Source: Ectobacillus polymachus (GTDB taxonomy: Bacteria > Bacillota > Bacilli > Bacillales > Bacillaceae_G). From it: a stretch of 64,000 nucleotides of DNA. The DNA is taken from positions 1,240,001-1,304,000 of the forward strand of contig NZ_JBLREB010000001.1 in the NCBI RefSeq assembly GCF_048159605.1. The letters are read 5' to 3'. The notes beneath the pieces were generated by a model, which saw nothing but the letters and a program-made list of their open reading frames with translations, did no database searches and was not told where the DNA came from. Shown in pieces: positions 61,000 through 64,000 of the stretch; positions within the stretch are counted from its first letter, which is position 1, and each line of letters opens with the position of its first letter. Both the position numbers and the translations under genes were made by a program.

Positions 61000-61132
61000 A
61001 AGCAAAATCGGCTAACTTAGCTCCAATGGATAGAAGTTCTTCCAACTAAAAAGATTTATTTACCTTCTTTTAGAAGGAAGGTTTTCCACCCGATGAAGCT
61101 AGCCGATGCAACTAGACATCTCCGAAAAGCGG
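61000..61132. repeat. REP-like palindromic repeat (diverged copy)
   Basis: The copy opens with AAGCAAAATCGGCTAAC and closes with GCTAGCCGATGCAACTAGAC. The inner arms are AGAAGTTCTTCC and GGAAGGTTTTCC. It has the same layout as the units at 35508 and 62093, and lies between rpsB and tsf. Confidence 0.7.
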
Positions 61133-61176
61133 AAACCATTTACTTTGTCCCACTTCAAAGCATGTATTTATTTCTT

Positions 61177-61219
61177 AAAAAAAAGGTGATAAAAGGCCTT
61201 AACCCCTTATCACTTTTTT
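61177..61219 (-). terminator. rpsB terminator
   Basis: On the minus strand GTGATAAGGGG pairs with TTTTATCAC, followed by CTTTTTTTTAAG. Confidence 0.8.
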
Positions 61220-61228
61220 CATTCTTAC

Positions 61229-61930
61229 TTACGCAGTAACAGTTTCTTCCCCTTGTTTTGCTTCAAGGATCGCATCTGCCATTTTAGCAGTAAGAAGTTT
61301 AACAGCGCGAATTGCGTCATCGTTAGCAGGGATTACGTGGTCGATTTCATCTGGATCACAGTTTGTATCAACAATTCCGATTAATGGAATGTTCAATTTG
61401 CGTGCTTCTGCAACAGCGATACGTTCTTTACGAGGATCCACGATGAAGATTGCATCTGGAAGACCTTTCATATCTTTAATACCGCCTAAGAATTTTTCAA
61501 GACGTTCTAATTCTTTTTTCAATTGAACAACTTCTTTTTTAGGAAGTACGTCGAATGTTCCATCTTCTTGCATTCTTTCGATGTCTTTTAAACGTTTAAT
61601 ACGTTTTTGAATTGTTTGGAAGTTTGTTAACGTTCCACCCAACCAACGTTGGTTTACGAAATACATTCCAGCGCGCAATGCTTCTTCTTTAATTGCATCT
61701 TGCGCTTGTTTTTTCGTACCAACGAAAAGCACGTTTCCGCCATTTGCTGCGATTTCTCTCATTGTGTTGTATGCTTCTTCAACCTTTTTAACGGTCTTTT
61801 GAAGGTCGATGATGTAGATACCGTTACGTTCTGTAAAAATGTAACGTTTCATTTTTGGGTTCCAACGGCGAGTTTGGTGACCGAAGTGAACACCTGCTTC
61901 AAGCAATTGTTTCATTGAAATTACTGACAT
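61229..61930 (-). CDS. rpsB: 30S ribosomal protein S2
   Basis: S2 of 233 residues (MSVISMKQLLEAGVHFGHQTRRWNPKM...) is intact and of normal length, with the coiled-coil insert near 105-145. AGGAGG precedes the ATG. It has its own promoter and a folded leader, and is separated from tsf by a terminator. Confidence 0.97.
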   Translation of the reverse strand: MSVISMKQLLEAGVHFGHQTRRWNPKMKRYIFTERNGIYIIDLQKTVKKVEEAYNTMREIAANGGNVLFVGTKKQAQDAIKEEALRAGMYFVNQRWLGGTLTNFQTIQKRIKRLKDIERMQEDGTFDVLPKKEVVQLKKELERLEKFLGGIKDMKGLPDAIFIVDPRKERIAVAEARKLNIPLIGIVDTNCDPDEIDHVIPANDDAIRAVKLLTAKMADAILEAKQGEETVTA

Positions 61931-61963
61931 GTATAGTTCCTCCTGAATGGTTTTTTTCTCCTC

Positions 61964-62023
61964 CGTTCACTTCAACTTTGCACGCAACTGCAAAGGCAGC
62001 ACCAGCATACAAATCAGTGAACG
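61964..62023 (-). ncRNA. structured rpsB mRNA leader
   Basis: On the minus strand CGTTCACT (down from 62023) pairs perfectly with AGTGAACG (61964-61971) and encloses a second perfect stem CTTTGCA/TGCAAAG. The fold sits between the promoter and the rpsB ribosome site. Autoregulatory r-protein leaders are known upstream of rpsB in Firmicutes; I assign this one by position and fold only. Confidence 0.6.
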
Positions 62024-62049
62024 TGTGTTGTGTATTCACACCAGAGATT

Positions 62050-62078
62050 ACTATAACATAACACGATATCACAATCAA
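62050..62078 (-). promoter_or_regulatory. sigma-A promoter of rpsB
   Basis: TTGATT (62073-62078), 17-bp spacer, TATAGT (62050-62055). Confidence 0.7.
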
Positions 62079-62092
62079 GTCGTAATTAAAAA

Positions 62093-62415
62093 GAAAAGCA
62101 AAATCGACTTGTTCAGGCCCATAGGGCAGAAGTTCTCCGCACAAAAAGGCGTCTTTTGGCCTTTATGGGCGGAGGTTTTCTGACCGGAGGGACTAGTTGA
62201 TTTTGCTAGACAACTCTAGAAAAGCAAAATCGACTTGCTCAGCCCCGTAAGGCAGAAGTTCTCCGCACAAAAAGGCGTCTTTTGGCCTTTATGGGCGGAG
62301 GTTTTCTGACCGGAGGGACTAGGCGATTTTGCTAGACAACTCTAGAAAAGCAAAATCGACTTGCCAACACCCACAGGGCAGAAGTTCTCTGCCCAAGGTC
62401 GGGAGGTTCCAACTA
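62093..62415. repeat. tandem REP-like repeats, 126-bp period
   Basis: The segment GAAAAGCAAAATCGACTTG recurs at 62093, 62219 and 62345, exactly 126 bp apart. Units 1 and 2 are nearly identical; unit 3 is truncated and diverged. Each full unit is a large imperfect palindrome: AGCAAAATCGACT pairs with AGTTGATTTTGCT, and CAGAAGTTCTCCGC with GCGGAGGTTTTCTG. No gene is seen between the rpsB promoter and the codY terminator. Confidence 0.9.
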
Positions 62416-62416
62416 A

Positions 62417-62449
62417 TAAAAAACCCTCTTTGCCTATTGCAAAGAGGGG
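62417..62449 (-). terminator. codY terminator
   Basis: On the minus strand CCCTCTTTGC, AATAG, GCAAAGAGGG and TTTTTTATT follow codY. Confidence 0.9.
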
Positions 62450-62465
62450 GAATGCAAGATTAAGA

Positions 62466-63245
62466 TTAATTTGATTTTAGCTTTGCTAATTCAATTAAGA
62501 ATTTATTATTTAATACTTTGATGTACGTACCTTTCATTCCAAGTGAGCGTGATTCAATTACTCCGGCACTCTCTAGCTTACGAAGTGCATTTACAATAAC
62601 AGAACGAGTAATACCTACACGATCCGCAATTTTACTTGCTACTAGAAGGCCTTCAGTACCATTTAATTCATCAAAAATATGTTCAATTGCCTCAAGTTCA
62701 CTATATGATAAAGAACTAATGGCCATTTGTACAACAGCTTTGCTTCGTGCTTCTTCTTCAATTTCTTCTGCTTTTTCGCGTAAAATTTCCATTCCGACTA
62801 CTGTAGCCCCGTATTCTCCCAAAATCAAATCATCATTTGAGAAAGAATCAGTTAAACGAGCTAATACAAGCGTACCTAATCGTTCTCCACCTCCGACAAT
62901 TGGAACGATTGTCGTTAAACCTGTTTCAAATAAATCTTTATTCTCAACAGGAAAAGCAGTATAAGGACTGTCAATTCCTAAGTTAGGAGAAGTTTCTGTA
63001 ATATTAAACAAGTTTTTTGTATATTCTTCAGGAAATTGACGTTCAGCAAACATTTTTTTAATACGATCATTTTCTATTTGTTGATAAACCTGGTAGCCTA
63101 GTAGTTTACCGCGGCGGCTGACAATAAAAACATTTGCTTCAATTACTTCACATAATGTATCAGCCATTTCTCTAAAGTTCACAGGTCTTCCTGCGGTTTG
63201 CTGCAGCAAAGCATTTATTTTTCTTGTTTTTTCTAATAGTGCCAT
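62466..63245 (-). CDS. codY: GTP- and branched-chain amino acid-sensing repressor CodY
   Basis: CodY of 259 residues has the N-terminal GAF domain that binds isoleucine/valine (to about residue 155) and a C-terminal winged helix (ASKIADRVGITRSVIVNALRK). It represses stationary-phase and nutrient-scavenging genes. It lies downstream of hslU, as in the clpQY-codY operon of Bacillus. Confidence 0.96.
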   Translation of the reverse strand: MALLEKTRKINALLQQTAGRPVNFREMADTLCEVIEANVFIVSRRGKLLGYQVYQQIENDRIKKMFAERQFPEEYTKNLFNITETSPNLGIDSPYTAFPVENKDLFETGLTTIVPIVGGGERLGTLVLARLTDSFSNDDLILGEYGATVVGMEILREKAEEIEEEARSKAVVQMAISSLSYSELEAIEHIFDELNGTEGLLVASKIADRVGITRSVIVNALRKLESAGVIESRSLGMKGTYIKVLNNKFLIELAKLKSN

Positions 63246-63317
63246 TATTCTTTTTTCCTCCCAAAATTCAGGTTCATTTCTATTACTCGGAAACCAGGAC
63301 GAAACACCTGTATATTT

Positions 63318-64000
63318 TTATAGTATAAATTGACTTACATCTTTGTCTTTTGCAATAGATGCCAGTTTTTCATCAACGTATTGTGGCGTAATTACTATTT
63401 TATTCATCGTAATTTCTGATGCTTCAAATGATAAATCCTCCAAAAGTTTTTCCAAAATTGTGTGAAGTCTTCGAGCACCAATGTTATCTGTATCCTGATT
63501 CACTTGATATGCAATTTCTGCAATTTTACGAATAGCATCGTCAGAAAATTCAATTTCTATACCTTCTGTTGCTAACAAAGCAGTATATTGCTTAAGAAGT
63601 GCATTATCAGGCTCGATTAAAATTCTCTCAAAGTCTTCAACCGTAAGTTTTGACAACTCCACACGAATTGGAAATCGCCCCTGCAATTCAGGAATTAAGT
63701 CTGATGGCTTTGACATATGGAAAGCTCCAGCTGCAATAAACAGAACATGATCTGTTTTCACAGAACCGTATTTCGTAACAACGGTCGATCCTTCTACAAT
63801 TGGAAGGATATCACGTTGCACTCCTTCACGCGATACATCAACACCTCCGGACTGTTTACCGGCAATTTTGTCAATCTCGTCGATAAAAATAATTCCAAGC
63901 TGTTCTGTACGGTAAACAGCTTCTTGTGCAACTTCGTCCATATCAATTAAGCGCTGTGCCTCTTCATTTGTCAATACTTTTCGAGCTTCTTTAACAGAAA
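63318..64000 (-). CDS. hslU: ATP-dependent protease ATPase subunit HslU (ClpY), C-terminal part
   Basis: The C-terminal half of HslU/ClpY runs off the right edge of the window, so the N-terminus with Walker A is not visible. Walker B (GIIFIDEIDKIA), sensor and arginine-finger segments (PELQGRFPIRVEL), the GARRLHTILEK motif and the terminal SQFIL, which inserts into the HslV protease ring, are present. Codons upstream of 63974 stay open to the edge (VKEARKVLTNEE). It unfolds substrates for ClpQ/HslV. Confidence 0.95.
   Translation of the reverse strand, partial: SVKEARKVLTNEEAQRLIDMDEVAQEAVYRTEQLGIIFIDEIDKIAGKQSGGVDVSREGVQRDILPIVEGSTVVTKYGSVKTDHVLFIAAGAFHMSKPSDLIPELQGRFPIRVELSKLTVEDFERILIEPDNALLKQYTALLATEGIEIEFSDDAIRKIAEIAYQVNQDTDNIGARRLHTILEKLLEDLSFEASEITMNKIVITPQYVDEKLASIAKDKDVSQFIL

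Noticed and set aside
62093..62415. CRISPR array
   Set aside because: The 126-bp period, near-identical full units and internal palindromes do not fit short repeats with unique spacers, and there are no cas genes.

Overview
The window looks like a chromosomal segment of a low-GC, spore-forming Bacillaceae, most probably the Bacillus cereus group or a close relative. From about 15.4 kb to the right end the genes follow the conserved Bacillus order, all on the minus strand: hslU, codY, rpsB, tsf, pyrH, frr, uppS, cdsA, dxr, rseP, proS, polC, rimP, nusA, ylxR, ylxQ, infB, rbfA, truB, ribC, rpsO, pnp, ylxY, mlpA, ymxH, spoVFA, spoVFB, asd, dapG, dapA, rnjB, tepA, ylzJ, spoIIIE, ymfC, a BMP lipoprotein gene, ymfF and ymfH. 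Two copies of a roughly 155-bp bcr1-like repeat at TTTAT targets support the placement.

Left part (1-14.9 kb). An antibiotic-resistance-type ABC-F ATPase has a strongly structured leader. A secreted coiled-coil M23 murein hydrolase follows. Then comes a full sulfate-assimilation and siroheme operon (yezD, cysH, cysP, sat, cysC, a ferredoxin-type sulfite/nitrite reductase, a small DUF3906-like protein, cobA/sumT, sirB, sirC). A SAM (S-box) riboswitch precedes yezD, a 47-codon gene. Next are an isochorismatase-like protein with Ser at the catalytic Cys position, lysA behind a lysine riboswitch, and pssA.

Junction (14.9-18.4 kb). A decayed IS3-family (IS150-type) remnant lies between pssA and ymfH, where the usual ymfI-ymfJ-ymfK block would be expected. 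A little further right, the ATPase and permease genes that normally accompany the BMP lipoprotein are gone. Only the C-terminal coding tail of the last permease remains. The lipoprotein and its GntR neighbour sit behind a guanine-class purine riboswitch with an atypical J1/2 base.

The most interesting system is at 29.69-34.53 kb. The dipicolinate synthase B gene (spoVFB) is split in two by an element of about 4.24 kb. The 5' part (139 codons plus a short run-on) lies at 34.1-34.5 kb and the 3' part (61 codons) at 29.69-29.87 kb. Joining them at a shared 6-bp core restores an in-frame 200-codon spoVFB. The element ends form a near-perfect 36-bp dyad (a reconstructed attP). It encodes an SprA-like large serine recombinase, a 60-aa protein, a 38-aa membrane peptide, and an SOS-boxed Y-family polymerase with a YolD partner. 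This is the architecture of a sporulation-specific gene-intervening element such as skin or SPbeta/spsM.

Right part (35.4-64 kb) holds translation, envelope and replication housekeeping genes, with a structured rpsB leader. A REP-like palindromic repeat family occurs in three intergenic regions, including a 126-bp-period tandem array between rpsB and codY.
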